This document shows positions 8,916 to 16,653 of a stretch of DNA of 64,000 nt, piece by piece (position 1 is the first letter of the stretch; every line of letters begins with the position of its first letter). The stretch is from CAYOPZ01 sp964406005 (GTDB taxonomy: Bacteria > Bacteroidota > Bacteroidia > Bacteroidales > SM23-62), in NCBI GenBank assembly GCA_964406005.1, contig CAYOPZ010000001.1, forward strand, positions 62,001 to 126,000, given 5' to 3'. The notes below the pieces were generated by a model. The model made no database searches, was not told where the DNA came from, and worked only from the letters and a program-made list of their open reading frames with translations. A program made the translations under genes and the position numbers.

Positions 8916-9566
8916 ATGAAAAAGCAATCCGTCCTCCTTCGTTCACTGTCTTTATCAATGCTGGTATTTTTAGTCATGACCGCCTGTGCGCAAACTCCGG
9001 ATACGGAAATCGACAGGAAGGTTCGGGCTTTCCTGGACAGTAATCCGAGAAGAAATTACAATATGAATGTCCCCCGGGCAGACGGAAAATTGTTGCACGA
9101 TATAATCCTTGAAAACAACTATAAAAGCGCCCTGGAGATCGGTACGTCAACGGGCGTATCCGGAATATGGATCGCCTGGGCCCTCAGCAAGACAGGAGGG
9201 AAGCTGATCACCGTCGAGATCGATGAAAACCGTTACAGACAGGCCCTGGAGAATTTCGAGAAGGTGGGCCTTTCCGACTATATAGATGCCAGGCTGGCCG
9301 ATGCGCATGACCTGGTGCCCGCCCTTGAGGGGCCCTTCGATTTCGTTTTCAGCGATGCCGACAAGAACTGGTACCGGAATTACTTCATTGCGGTCGATCC
9401 GAAGCTGGTTGTGAACGGATGCTACGCCACGCACAATGTTTCCGACAGGGGCTACAGACAGAACTCGGCTTACCTGGATTTCCTGAGACAGCTCCCCAAT
9501 TATGAAACCACCGTTAATAACAACGGATCGGGAATGGCCATCTCTTACAAGAAATCGGCAAAATAA
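8916..9566 (+). CDS. Exported class I SAM O-methyltransferase, predicted lipoprotein
   Basis: 216 residues from ATG 8916; an upstream in-frame TTG at 8862 would only bury the signal sequence. The N-terminus is MKKQSVLLRS followed by a hydrophobic stretch ending VMTACAQT, a lipobox-like cleavage site with Cys near 25. The body is a Rossmann-fold O-methyltransferase: SALEIGTSTGVSGIWIAWAL (motif I), KLITVEIDENR (motif II) and FDFVFSDADKNWY (motif IV with the metal-binding Asp). Family members methylate small hydroxylated acceptors with SAM. Having an export signal on a SAM-dependent enzyme is odd because SAM is cytoplasmic. Its neighbour is a convergent HMA protein ending 7 bases away. Confidence 0.8.
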   Translation: MKKQSVLLRSLSLSMLVFLVMTACAQTPDTEIDRKVRAFLDSNPRRNYNMNVPRADGKLLHDIILENNYKSALEIGTSTGVSGIWIAWALSKTGGKLITVEIDENRYRQALENFEKVGLSDYIDARLADAHDLVPALEGPFDFVFSDADKNWYRNYFIAVDPKLVVNGCYATHNVSDRGYRQNSAYLDFLRQLPNYETTVNNNGSGMAISYKKSAK

Positions 9567-9572
9567 ACCGGG

Positions 9573-9935
9573 TTACCTGTCATCGTTATGACCGTCATTC
9601 TCTTCCCGGTCATATTTGCAGCACAGGGGTAATTTGTCATAGGCCTCCTGGCTGGCTTTGAACATTTCGGTATCGTGGCCCGCATCTGCAATGGCCATAT
9701 GGATCTTTTGCAGGTCTGCCTTCCCCGGGTCAAAGGTGACTTCAAACATTTTTGACTCGATGTTCCAGTCTGCAGATTTTACGCCATCAACAGAACCGGC
9801 GGCCTTTTCAATACGCGCCTTGCACATTTCGCAATTCCCGCTCACCCTGAACTTTTCCGTTTTCACATCCTGTGCAAAGGCTGAAATTCCGAATGCCATA
9901 AGCATCATTAAACTCAGTAAAATTCTTGTCTTCAT
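9573..9935 (-). CDS. Secreted heavy-metal-associated (HMA) domain protein
   Basis: 120 residues from ATG 9935 (the frame also opens 27 bases upstream without a signal peptide at its start). There is a signal peptide ending ISAFAQ, then one ferredoxin-like HMA domain with the metal site GNCEMCKARIE and the typical SVDGVKSADWNIESKMFEV strand pattern. A second pair, LPLCCKYD, lies near the C-terminus. It is likely a periplasmic copper-binding protein or metallochaperone. It is the last gene of the copA cluster, 30 bases after copA. Confidence 0.85.
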   Translation of the reverse strand: MKTRILLSLMMLMAFGISAFAQDVKTEKFRVSGNCEMCKARIEKAAGSVDGVKSADWNIESKMFEVTFDPGKADLQKIHMAIADAGHDTEMFKASQEAYDKLPLCCKYDREENDGHNDDR

Positions 9936-9965
9936 GATTAAAATATTTAGGTTAAACATCATTCC

Positions 9966-12341
9966 CTATTGTCTTCTCAGTCTCAATGCATTGGATATCA
10001 CCGAAACCGAACTGAAGCTCATTGCCGCAGCTGCGATAATCGGGCTTAGCAGAATGCCGAAGAACGGGAAAAGAATCCCGGCAGCCACCGGAACCCCGAC
10101 GGAGTTGTAAGCGAATGCGAAAAACAGGTTCTGCCTGATGTTCCGCATGACCTTCCGGCTCAGGTCCCTTGCCCGAACGATCCCGTTAAGGTCCCCCCTG
10201 ACCAGGGTGATCTCGGCGCTCTGCATGGCGATGTCGGTCCCCGTTCCCATGGCTATTCCGACATCCGCCAGTTCAAGCGCCGGGGCATCGTTTATGCCGT
10301 CGCCTGCCATTGCTACTTTTTTCCCCGATTCCTGGAATTCTTTTACCTTTTTAAATTTATCTTCGGGTAAACAATCCGCCTGGTATCCGTCGAGTTTCAA
10401 TTCTTCTGCAACCGCCCTGGCCGTGTATTCATTATCACCTGTCAGCATATGCACTTCGACATCCATATTTTGCAGGGCTTTAATTGCTCCGGCTGAGGTA
10501 ACCTTGATGGTGTCTGCGACACTTACGATCCCTTCCACCTTTTTCCCTGCCAGTAAATACATGACCGTTTGTCCCGTCGACTGCCACTGCTTTACCAATT
10601 TTCCCGCTTCGCCGTTAAGTTCTGCGCCAAAGTCTTCCAGCAGCCGGCTGTTCCCCAGCCCGATCTTTCTGCCTTCGTGAATCCCGGTGACCCCTTTCCC
10701 GGTGACCGATTCGAAGTCACTGACCTTCCCGGGTTCAATACCCCTGTCTCTGGCCCCTTTCACAATGGCTTCTGCAACGGGGTGCTCGCTGTATGCATCG
10801 ACACTTGCCGCCAGACGGAGGATCTCCTTGTCGGATGATCCCGAAAATGACGCGTAATTCTTCAGAGCCGGCTTTCCTTCGGTAATCGTGCCGGTTTTAT
10901 CGATGATCAGGACGTCAACCTTATTCATTTCCTCTATTGCGCTGGCATCCTTTACGAGGACCCCCGCCTGGGCGCCCCTGCCGGTCCCCACCATGACGGA
11001 CATGGGTGTGGCCAGCCCCAGGGCACAGGGACAGGCAATGATCAGGACCGAGACGGCATTGACAAAAGCATAGACCAGTGCCGGTTCAGGTCCCCAGAGG
11101 GCCCATACGGCAAACGTCACCAAGGCGGTCCCGATGACGATCTGTACGAAGTATTTCGCCACCACGTCGGCCAGTTTCTGGATGGGGGCGCGGGACCGGC
11201 CGGCTTCATTGACCATATCTATAATCTGTGCCAGCAGCGTGTCGGAACCGACTTTTTCCGCCTTCATCTCGAAGGAGGTCTTGCCGTTGATCGTTCCCCC
11301 GGTGACCCTGTCATTTTCCGTCTTATCGGCGGGTATGGGTTCTCCGGTGATCATGCTTTCATCCAGAACGGCATTTCCGCTTGTAATGATCCCGTCCACG
11401 GGTACCTTCTCCCCGGGCCTGACCCTCAGGACATCGCCGATCACGACATCCTCAAGGGGGATTTCCTCTTCCCTGCTGTTCCGGATGACCCTTGCCACCG
11501 GCGGCACGAGGCCCAAAAGCGCCTTAATGGCGGAATTTGTCTTGCTGTGCGCCCTTAATTCCAACACCTGTCCTATCAGGACAAGCGTTAGAATGACCGC
11601 CGCAGCTTCGAAATATAAATGTACGTTACCCTGCTCATCCTTGAACTGAGACGGGAATAAGCCCGGGAACAAAAGGCCCAGTACACTGAACAGATATGCC
11701 GCACCGACACCTATGGAGATCAGGGTCCACATATTCGGCGAATATCGCCGTATGGAGCTCCATCCCCTTTTGAAAAAATCCCGTCCTGAATAAAAGACCA
11801 CGGGGGTGGCAAGGATGAATTCGATCCAGGACCAGAATTTTTCAGAAGCAAGTTTTTCCGGGTTTAAAAACGGGATTAACCCGGACATGGCAATAATAAA
11901 TAAAGGGATGCTCAATGCCAGGGCGATCCAGAATTTTATCCGCATTTTCCGGTAGGCCCGCTCCTCCTGGCTGCTTTCCTCACCTTTCTCCGGGACAAGG
12001 TTCATGCCGCACTTGGGACAGCTCCCCGGTCCTTCCTGCCTCACCTCGGGGTGCATGGGACAGTAGTAAATGCCCTTGCCTGTCCCTGTTGACTGCTCCC
12101 TGTGAACTGCCGGATCCCCGTGAGATCCATTTATGTGATGCCCGTGGCCACTGGCTGATGTATGTTCCACATGATGAGGAGAACCCGCCGATTCGGATTT
12201 TTCCCTGCTCAGAGCCTTTCCTTCGGCGGTTTCCTCCCCCAGAGGTACCAGGTGCATGTTGCAGACGGGGCAGTCCCCGGGTTCATCGTATACTTTTTCC
12301 CCCTCACAACGCATCGGGCAGATATATTGCTCCTTGGTCAT
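9966..12341 (-). CDS. copA: Copper-exporting P1B-type ATPase
   Basis: 791 residues. The N-terminus lacks CxxC HMA domains and instead carries two short heavy-metal-binding domains (HMBD, CPM...CPxCxM pattern) at about 6-34 and 92-117, separated by a His-rich linker. The pump core is complete: TGEP actuator loop near 332, the ion-binding CPC at 437-439 (IACPCALGLATP), DKTGT with phosphorylated Asp481, the HP motif in YSEHPVAEAI, and GDGINDAPAL. CPC places it in the Cu(I)/Ag(I) group, so it exports copper from cytoplasm to periplasm. It follows the SHOCT gene by 20 bases. Confidence 0.93.
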   Translation of the reverse strand: MTKEQYICPMRCEGEKVYDEPGDCPVCNMHLVPLGEETAEGKALSREKSESAGSPHHVEHTSASGHGHHINGSHGDPAVHREQSTGTGKGIYYCPMHPEVRQEGPGSCPKCGMNLVPEKGEESSQEERAYRKMRIKFWIALALSIPLFIIAMSGLIPFLNPEKLASEKFWSWIEFILATPVVFYSGRDFFKRGWSSIRRYSPNMWTLISIGVGAAYLFSVLGLLFPGLFPSQFKDEQGNVHLYFEAAAVILTLVLIGQVLELRAHSKTNSAIKALLGLVPPVARVIRNSREEEIPLEDVVIGDVLRVRPGEKVPVDGIITSGNAVLDESMITGEPIPADKTENDRVTGGTINGKTSFEMKAEKVGSDTLLAQIIDMVNEAGRSRAPIQKLADVVAKYFVQIVIGTALVTFAVWALWGPEPALVYAFVNAVSVLIIACPCALGLATPMSVMVGTGRGAQAGVLVKDASAIEEMNKVDVLIIDKTGTITEGKPALKNYASFSGSSDKEILRLAASVDAYSEHPVAEAIVKGARDRGIEPGKVSDFESVTGKGVTGIHEGRKIGLGNSRLLEDFGAELNGEAGKLVKQWQSTGQTVMYLLAGKKVEGIVSVADTIKVTSAGAIKALQNMDVEVHMLTGDNEYTARAVAEELKLDGYQADCLPEDKFKKVKEFQESGKKVAMAGDGINDAPALELADVGIAMGTGTDIAMQSAEITLVRGDLNGIVRARDLSRKVMRNIRQNLFFAFAYNSVGVPVAAGILFPFFGILLSPIIAAAAMSFSSVSVISNALRLRRQ

Positions 12342-12361
12342 TTTCTTAATACTGCCTTATT

Positions 12362-12580
12362 TCAGGAGATACTTTGTTTCTGATCAAGGTACTCCTCCTT
12401 GCCTATTTCACCCCTGGCATACCTCTTGTTCAGAATGTCAAGAGCGGAGTTTTTATTACCCCCTGCAGGATTGCCGGAATTGACAAACCTGGCGATTATC
12501 CACAGGGCGAGAAATAGGATGCCTGCAAAAAGAAACCATCCGACACCCATTCCCCAATGAAATCCATTCATGTGATACAT
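12362..12580 (-). CDS. Small membrane protein with SHOCT domain
   Basis: 72 residues: a Met/His-containing start (MYHMNGFHWGMG), one membrane helix (GWFLFAGILFLALWIIA) and a C-terminal SHOCT motif (ALDILNKRYARGEIGKEEYL). SHOCT segments are short oligomerisation helices common in small membrane proteins of metal-resistance loci. The gene lies between the Met-rich protein and copA. It has a strong Shine-Dalgarno sequence, unusual in this window. Confidence 0.85.
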   Translation of the reverse strand: MYHMNGFHWGMGVGWFLFAGILFLALWIIARFVNSGNPAGGNKNSALDILNKRYARGEIGKEEYLDQKQSIS

Positions 12581-12586
12581 GATGAT

Positions 12587-12594
12587 CCTCCTTT
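12587..12594 (-). promoter_or_regulatory. Strong Shine-Dalgarno sequence for the SHOCT gene
   Basis: On the minus strand AAAGGAGG sits 6 bases before the ATG at 12580. It is close to the anti-16S consensus with normal spacing, while nearly all other genes here lack such a site, as is usual in Bacteroidota. Confidence 0.6.
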
Positions 12595-12612
12595 TATTAA
12601 TTTATTTATAAG

Positions 12613-13173
12613 TTATTGCTGTTCCGACTGTTCACCTTTCGGCTGCGGGCTTGATTCCGGCAAAAAACCTTCCTGGTGCATCATCCGCATCATCATCTGC
12701 ATCATATCCGGATGCTGGGCAATCACACCGGTCAGCTGCATGCAAATGGTGGAATCCGTATTACACTGGTCCATCAGGTGCCCCATCTCCTGTAAAATCT
12801 CCTCATTAACACTGTCACCGGATGCCATGCCCATCATGTTGCCGTATCCGGTCCCCATGTGAGAGGCTTGAGTATTGGTTCCATCGTATCCCATCATCCC
12901 GTTGCCGTCCCCCATATGGCCATTCTGCATATGGTTACCTTCCAGAAGGTTATTCATCATCACTTGATTTCCTCTCATCATGGTCATGGCATGGGCATTC
13001 CCGCTCATCTGATCCATGAATTCCATCATGAGATTGTGATCATTCATTATGGTGTTGAATACATCTTCCCTCGTATCCCTGTTCTTCAGCAGGGTTTCGA
13101 CATCACCGCTCTGTCCGAGGACGTTAACCGTGAACAGGGTGATCATTGATAAAATCATTGCTGTTGTTTTCAT
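12613..13173 (-). CDS. Secreted Met/His-rich protein, probable copper binder
   Basis: 186 residues with a signal peptide (cleavage about NVLGQ, residue 20). The mature protein is rich in Met, His, Asn and Gly, with runs such as MMRGNQVMMNNLLEGNHMQN and NGHMGDGNGMMGYDG, and a helical C-terminal part with QHPDMMQMMMRMMHQ. Clustered Met and His residues are typical Cu(I)/Ag(I) ligands in periplasmic copper proteins (CopC- and PcoE-like sites), so a copper-buffering role is inferred from composition and from the copA neighbourhood. I recognise no named domain. Confidence 0.7.
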   Translation of the reverse strand: MKTTAMILSMITLFTVNVLGQSGDVETLLKNRDTREDVFNTIMNDHNLMMEFMDQMSGNAHAMTMMRGNQVMMNNLLEGNHMQNGHMGDGNGMMGYDGTNTQASHMGTGYGNMMGMASGDSVNEEILQEMGHLMDQCNTDSTICMQLTGVIAQHPDMMQMMMRMMHQEGFLPESSPQPKGEQSEQQ

Positions 13174-13288
13174 GATATTGAGTCTTTAATTGTTAATATT
13201 CCAAGATGCCTTCATAGCATTCACTTGCCGGATCTGCGTGTCCCGTACGGGCCGGGATTCCTCTGGTCCGGCATTAATATGAATGCAT

Positions 13289-13465
13289 TCAAACCGGCAT
13301 TAATTTCATATTGCATACCGGACAGTTCCCGGGATGGCTGTAGGTTTTGTCCCCCTCGCAACCCATGGCGCACCGGTATTTAGTAGTCTTTTCTTCACTT
13401 TCGCCGGATCCGGAATGAGATATCCCGGTATCCTTAATATTACTATGACTTTTTTTCCATTTCAT
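13289..13465 (-). CDS. 58-residue heavy-metal-binding domain protein
   Basis: A short gene, ATG 13465 to TGA 13289. The product has a basic, polar N-terminus (MKWKKSHSN), then a single HMBD: YRCAMGCEGDKTYSHPGNCP followed by VCNMKLMPV at the C-terminus. The pattern is the same as the two repeats at the N-terminus of CopA and the one in CusB, so this is a free-standing copy of that domain. No signal peptide is visible, so it is probably cytoplasmic, perhaps handing metal to CopA. The operator-like region at 13523-13583 lies just upstream, suggesting it opens the copA operon. Confidence 0.85.
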   Translation of the reverse strand: MKWKKSHSNIKDTGISHSGSGESEEKTTKYRCAMGCEGDKTYSHPGNCPVCNMKLMPV

Positions 13466-13522
13466 GATCTTTGATTTTTAGATTTAAATATCCTGAAATT
13501 CAAGTTCGTTTATTTTGTTCTC

Positions 13523-13583
13523 TAAAATTACAAAGTCTTAGTAGTCATTGCCTTATATAATTATGGGTATGTTTTATATAATT
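13523..13583 (-). promoter_or_regulatory. Candidate metal-responsive promoter with 21-base repeat
   Basis: Read on the minus strand, a -7-like element TAATTTTA (13523-13530) is preceded by two copies of AATTATATAA at 13553-13562 and 13574-13583, exactly 21 bases (two helical turns) apart. The 61 bases align without gaps to 17240-17300, 43 identical, with element spacing preserved. The shared core is about AGTCATTnCnTTAnAnAATT. Paired direct repeats at this spacing upstream of -7 are typical of AraC-family activator sites. It would drive the HMBD, Met-rich, SHOCT, copA and HMA genes. Confidence 0.6.
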
Positions 13584-13710
13584 CCCGGCGTTAGAATAAA
13601 ATTATTTCTCACGACAATGAATTTGCTTTCAATCCTGCCTGATTTGCCAGTACAATCGCATTTCAACGGGCAAAAGGTATCTTGAGGACCTTCCATTATG
13701 ATTCTTCTGA

Positions 13711-14100
13711 TTATGCCAGTGAATCAATTACTTTCTGAAGTTTTTTCTTAATGTCATCTGCAATTACGGCCAGGTCCGGATTCGTTATGGAAATCATTGA
13801 CGCAACAGGGTTTACTGCGGCAACCTCGGTTGCCCCTGCTTTGGTTTCCTGGACAATCACGTTACAGGGAAGCATAGTCCCTATCTTATCCTCAAGTAAA
13901 AGTGCTTTATGTGCATATGGAGGGTTGCATGCGCCGAGGATTTTATACTGACGGAAATCCACATCCAGCTTTTCCTTCAGCTTTTCATGTATGTCTATCT
14001 CGCTTAATACACCAAAACCTTCATCCTGCAGAGCTTTTTTTACCTTCCGGACAGCCTCGTCAAAGCTGTCCTTAACTGTTTTATCCAAATAGTATTTCAT
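13711..14100 (-). CDS. DUF302 domain protein
   Basis: 129 residues, no signal peptide. It matches DUF302: KVKKALQDEGFGVLSEIDIH, QYKILGACNPPYAHKAL with the conserved Cys-Asn-Pro-Pro, and GTMLPCNVIVQET with a second conserved Cys, then DLAVIADDIKKKLQKVIDSL. The biochemical function of DUF302 is not established; members often occur beside redox and metal-stress genes. Here it is the last gene of a run with cytochrome c and a YHS-flavoprotein, 26 bases after the outer-membrane protein gene. The two Cys residues could bind metal, which is inference. Confidence 0.85.
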   Translation of the reverse strand: MKYYLDKTVKDSFDEAVRKVKKALQDEGFGVLSEIDIHEKLKEKLDVDFRQYKILGACNPPYAHKALLLEDKIGTMLPCNVIVQETKAGATEVAAVNPVASMISITNPDLAVIADDIKKKLQKVIDSLA

Positions 14101-14126
14101 GTTATATTGATTTTAGGGAACAATGA

Positions 14127-14846
14127 TCAAAAAGCCACCCCAAGGGTGAACAGAGCCTGTGTATCGTACTCCCTTTCTTCGGTTACCGGAACCTGGACAC
14201 CCACACCCAGGGCAGTTTCGTCGGCTATCCTGAATTTAAGCCCAAGCAGTGAATAAAGGCTTGTTCCATCCTGTGTGATTTCCCCCCTGAGTTCCAGTTC
14301 GGGATACAGCATTTCCGATGCCCTGAAAATAAATGAACCCTCGTATTCGGCCATCTTATCGGCCAGGTTGATGTGTGTATTGGCATCCATGACCATGATG
14401 TCCGGTACGGTGAGCCGGCCCGACACCCCGAAAAGATATTTAAGTTCGTTGGATCCCGGTCCGGGTCCGGTCGGAATGCTGATCTGTCCGAATATGCTAA
14501 GCCCGTTGCGGAGCGAGGCATCATGCAGGGGACTGTACATCAGCATCACCTCGGAATAGCCGGAGGATTTGATCCCGTCAGTGCGGACATGTAATCCCAG
14601 GTTGGGCAGCAGACCTGCTTCAAGATGCAGGGCTATGTCCCTGTCGGCCAGGGAATCCACCCTTTGCTGAAAGGGTGTAACGCGCATGCTCACCTCTCCG
14701 GGTCTGTCAGGCAGTGCCATATGGGCAAGAAAGGGATGGACGAACATATCGGCCATTCCCCCGTTCTCCTCATCCTGGCCCGAAACATTTAAGGCCGTTG
14801 CGGCCAGGAGCAGGGCGGTAAAAACTGAATAATTCATTCTTTTCAT
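14127..14846 (-). CDS. Outer-membrane beta-barrel protein of the copper island
   Basis: 239 residues with a signal peptide (cleavage near NVSGQ, residue 23). The mature protein begins DEENGGMADMFVHPFLAHMA, then shows alternating beta strands (LHLEAGLLPNLGLHVRTDG, LSIFGQISIPTGPGPGSN) and ends LFTLGVAF with a C-terminal Phe. It resembles the small barrels found with cytochromes and copper proteins in Bacteroidota. A role in metal or electron-acceptor passage is only suggested by the neighbours. Confidence 0.65.
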   Translation of the reverse strand: MKRMNYSVFTALLLAATALNVSGQDEENGGMADMFVHPFLAHMALPDRPGEVSMRVTPFQQRVDSLADRDIALHLEAGLLPNLGLHVRTDGIKSSGYSEVMLMYSPLHDASLRNGLSIFGQISIPTGPGPGSNELKYLFGVSGRLTVPDIMVMDANTHINLADKMAEYEGSFIFRASEMLYPELELRGEITQDGTSLYSLLGLKFRIADETALGVGVQVPVTEEREYDTQALFTLGVAF

Positions 14847-14896
14847 AATCCTTCTGTTTAATAATCAATCTGTATTTTCTTTCGTTCGGTACAGGT

Positions 14897-15433
14897 TCAG
14901 TCAAACGACTTGAGATAATTCATCAAATCTATAAGGTCGGCATCGCTCATCCGCCACCGGGGCATGTCCCTGTCGAGCGTTTCCCCGTCGGGATGTTTCC
15001 CGTTCTCAACGGCATTCTTGAAGTCCTCGAGAGTGTACTCTTCATGGTTGTGTTCGGCCTCATGCCCGGCTTCTTCCCCTTCTTCTTCCTCGTGGTGGTG
15101 GTTGGCCAGGGCGGACCAGCGTATGTCCGGTGAATCCATGTAAAACATATGCATCATATGGCGGCCACCACTGGCGTCGGTACCGTGGCACGAAACACAT
15201 GCCAGCTGGCCTCCCATCATCATCATCCCCATTTCAGGGCCACCGGTATAGGATATTCCGGATCCGCTTTCACTCGTGGCCGTATAATAAATGCGTTCCC
15301 CGTTTGAGCTGAATGATCCGGGGGCCCAGGCAGTTCCGTACCCTGCAGTCCCGTCGTAGTCCGCCCGTCGGTTACATCCGAACTGCAAAGCGGAGATGGC
15401 AAGCATTATCGTAAAAATCAGTCGGTATTCCAT
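14897..15433 (-). CDS. Lipoprotein c-type cytochrome with His-rich linker
   Basis: 178 residues. The signal ends in ALQFGC, so Cys20 is probably lipidated. One heme c site CVSCH lies at 79-83, preceded by a Met-rich stretch (MGMMMMGG) and followed by HMMHMFYM. A linker HHHEEEEGEEAGHEAEHNHE may bind metal. The C-terminal half has the cytochrome c pattern of PRWRMSDADLIDLMNYLKSF with a candidate axial Met. It is likely a periplasmic electron carrier tied to metal redox chemistry, located after the YHS-flavoprotein gene and before the barrel. Confidence 0.8.
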   Translation of the reverse strand: MEYRLIFTIMLAISALQFGCNRRADYDGTAGYGTAWAPGSFSSNGERIYYTATSESGSGISYTGGPEMGMMMMGGQLACVSCHGTDASGGRHMMHMFYMDSPDIRWSALANHHHEEEEGEEAGHEAEHNHEEYTLEDFKNAVENGKHPDGETLDRDMPRWRMSDADLIDLMNYLKSFD

Positions 15434-15504
15434 AGTTGTTGTTTTATTAAAAATGAGATAAAATTAATACAAGACAGAACTGTAGAAGTCTGTATTCAGC
15501 AGAT

Positions 15505-16590
15505 TTAACCGGCCCTTAACATCTTTTTGACGGCATCATTGATATATTTCTTTGCGCTCAGGACTGCCTTGGCGCCTTCGCCTGAAGCAATAATGATGCG
15601 CTTTCCCGTAACATTTGTGACGTCCCCACATGCGAAAATGCCTTCAACATTCGTTGAGCAGTCCTTATCTATTACAACCTCTCCTTCCCTGTTCAATTCA
15701 AGAAGGTTCCCGCAGAATTCCGTATTTGGAACAAATCCGACCTGAATGAAGACTGCCTTGCATGGTATTTCTCTGGTTTTAAGACTCTCTTCAGATTGAA
15801 TAACAATGCCTTCGACTTTCTCCCTGCCAAGAATTTCCAGTACATCGTTGCCTTCCAAAATCCTGATATTGTCGTTGTTTGCGAGTCTCTCGATATTTTC
15901 AGGATCAGCCAGCATTTTACCCTGGGTGACTATGGTAACCGTGCAACCGATTTTCAATAATTCCTCCGCTGTCTGAAGTCCCGAATTCCCTCCTCCGATA
16001 ACCACCACATCCAATCCTTTAAACAAGCCAACATCGTGCACCGAACTGTAAGATATTCCCTTGCGCTGCAGCCGGTCCTCCCCCGGTATTCCAAGCTTCC
16101 TCTTTTTCATGCCTGTGGCAATGATAATTGCCTTTGAGGTAATCCTGTCCTTTCCTTTGGTAAAGATTTCAAACTCCCCGTGATGTTTTTCAATTTTGAT
16201 CACCTTGTCTATTTTGTGTGCCAGGTAATGTTCATTCAGGAACTGATCCTGGAATTTATCTATCAGTTCTCTCCCTGTAATGAAATCATACCCCATATAG
16301 TTCTTGATTTTCGAACTGTCTATCGCCTGGCCCCCGATTTCACTGGTAATTAAAAAAGTATTGATTCTTGACAGGGATGCATAAACGGCAGATGTTAAAC
16401 CTGCCGGCCCTCCGCCTATGATAACCAGATCATATCCGTATCCCGGGGTGAACTCATTCGGTGAACTTTTAAATTTATCCAGGCAGCCCTGCGAACAAAA
16501 GTAAAAGGTCGTGCCTTCATGCTCGAACCGGTATTGCTCGTCTTCAATCTCCATTCCGCAGACCGGATCTCTATGGCTGTTCTTGTTCAT
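15505..16590 (-). CDS. YHS domain fused to thioredoxin-reductase-like flavoprotein
   Basis: 361 residues from ATG 16590 (the frame opens at a TTG 12 bases earlier). Residues 5-50 are a YHS metal-binding domain (DPVCGMEI, TFYFCSQGC). The rest is a two-domain NAD(P)H-flavoprotein: FAD site IIGGGPAGL near 57, NAD(P)H site VVIGGGNSGLQTAEEL near 196 and C-terminal IFACGDV. The redox CxxC expected in thioredoxin reductase is absent: the site reads GISYSSVHD. It probably moves electrons from NAD(P)H to a metal or to a partner protein, perhaps with the YHS domain as metal sensor or substrate site. It is followed by the cytochrome c gene. Confidence 0.85.
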   Translation of the reverse strand: MNKNSHRDPVCGMEIEDEQYRFEHEGTTFYFCSQGCLDKFKSSPNEFTPGYGYDLVIIGGGPAGLTSAVYASLSRINTFLITSEIGGQAIDSSKIKNYMGYDFITGRELIDKFQDQFLNEHYLAHKIDKVIKIEKHHGEFEIFTKGKDRITSKAIIIATGMKKRKLGIPGEDRLQRKGISYSSVHDVGLFKGLDVVVIGGGNSGLQTAEELLKIGCTVTIVTQGKMLADPENIERLANNDNIRILEGNDVLEILGREKVEGIVIQSEESLKTREIPCKAVFIQVGFVPNTEFCGNLLELNREGEVVIDKDCSTNVEGIFACGDVTNVTGKRIIIASGEGAKAVLSAKKYINDAVKKMLRAG

Positions 16591-16653
16591 AATAATGTAC
16601 AATTGCAGAATTCAGGCCGTGGCAGTGATTTTCCAACTTATCGTGGTAAGAAT

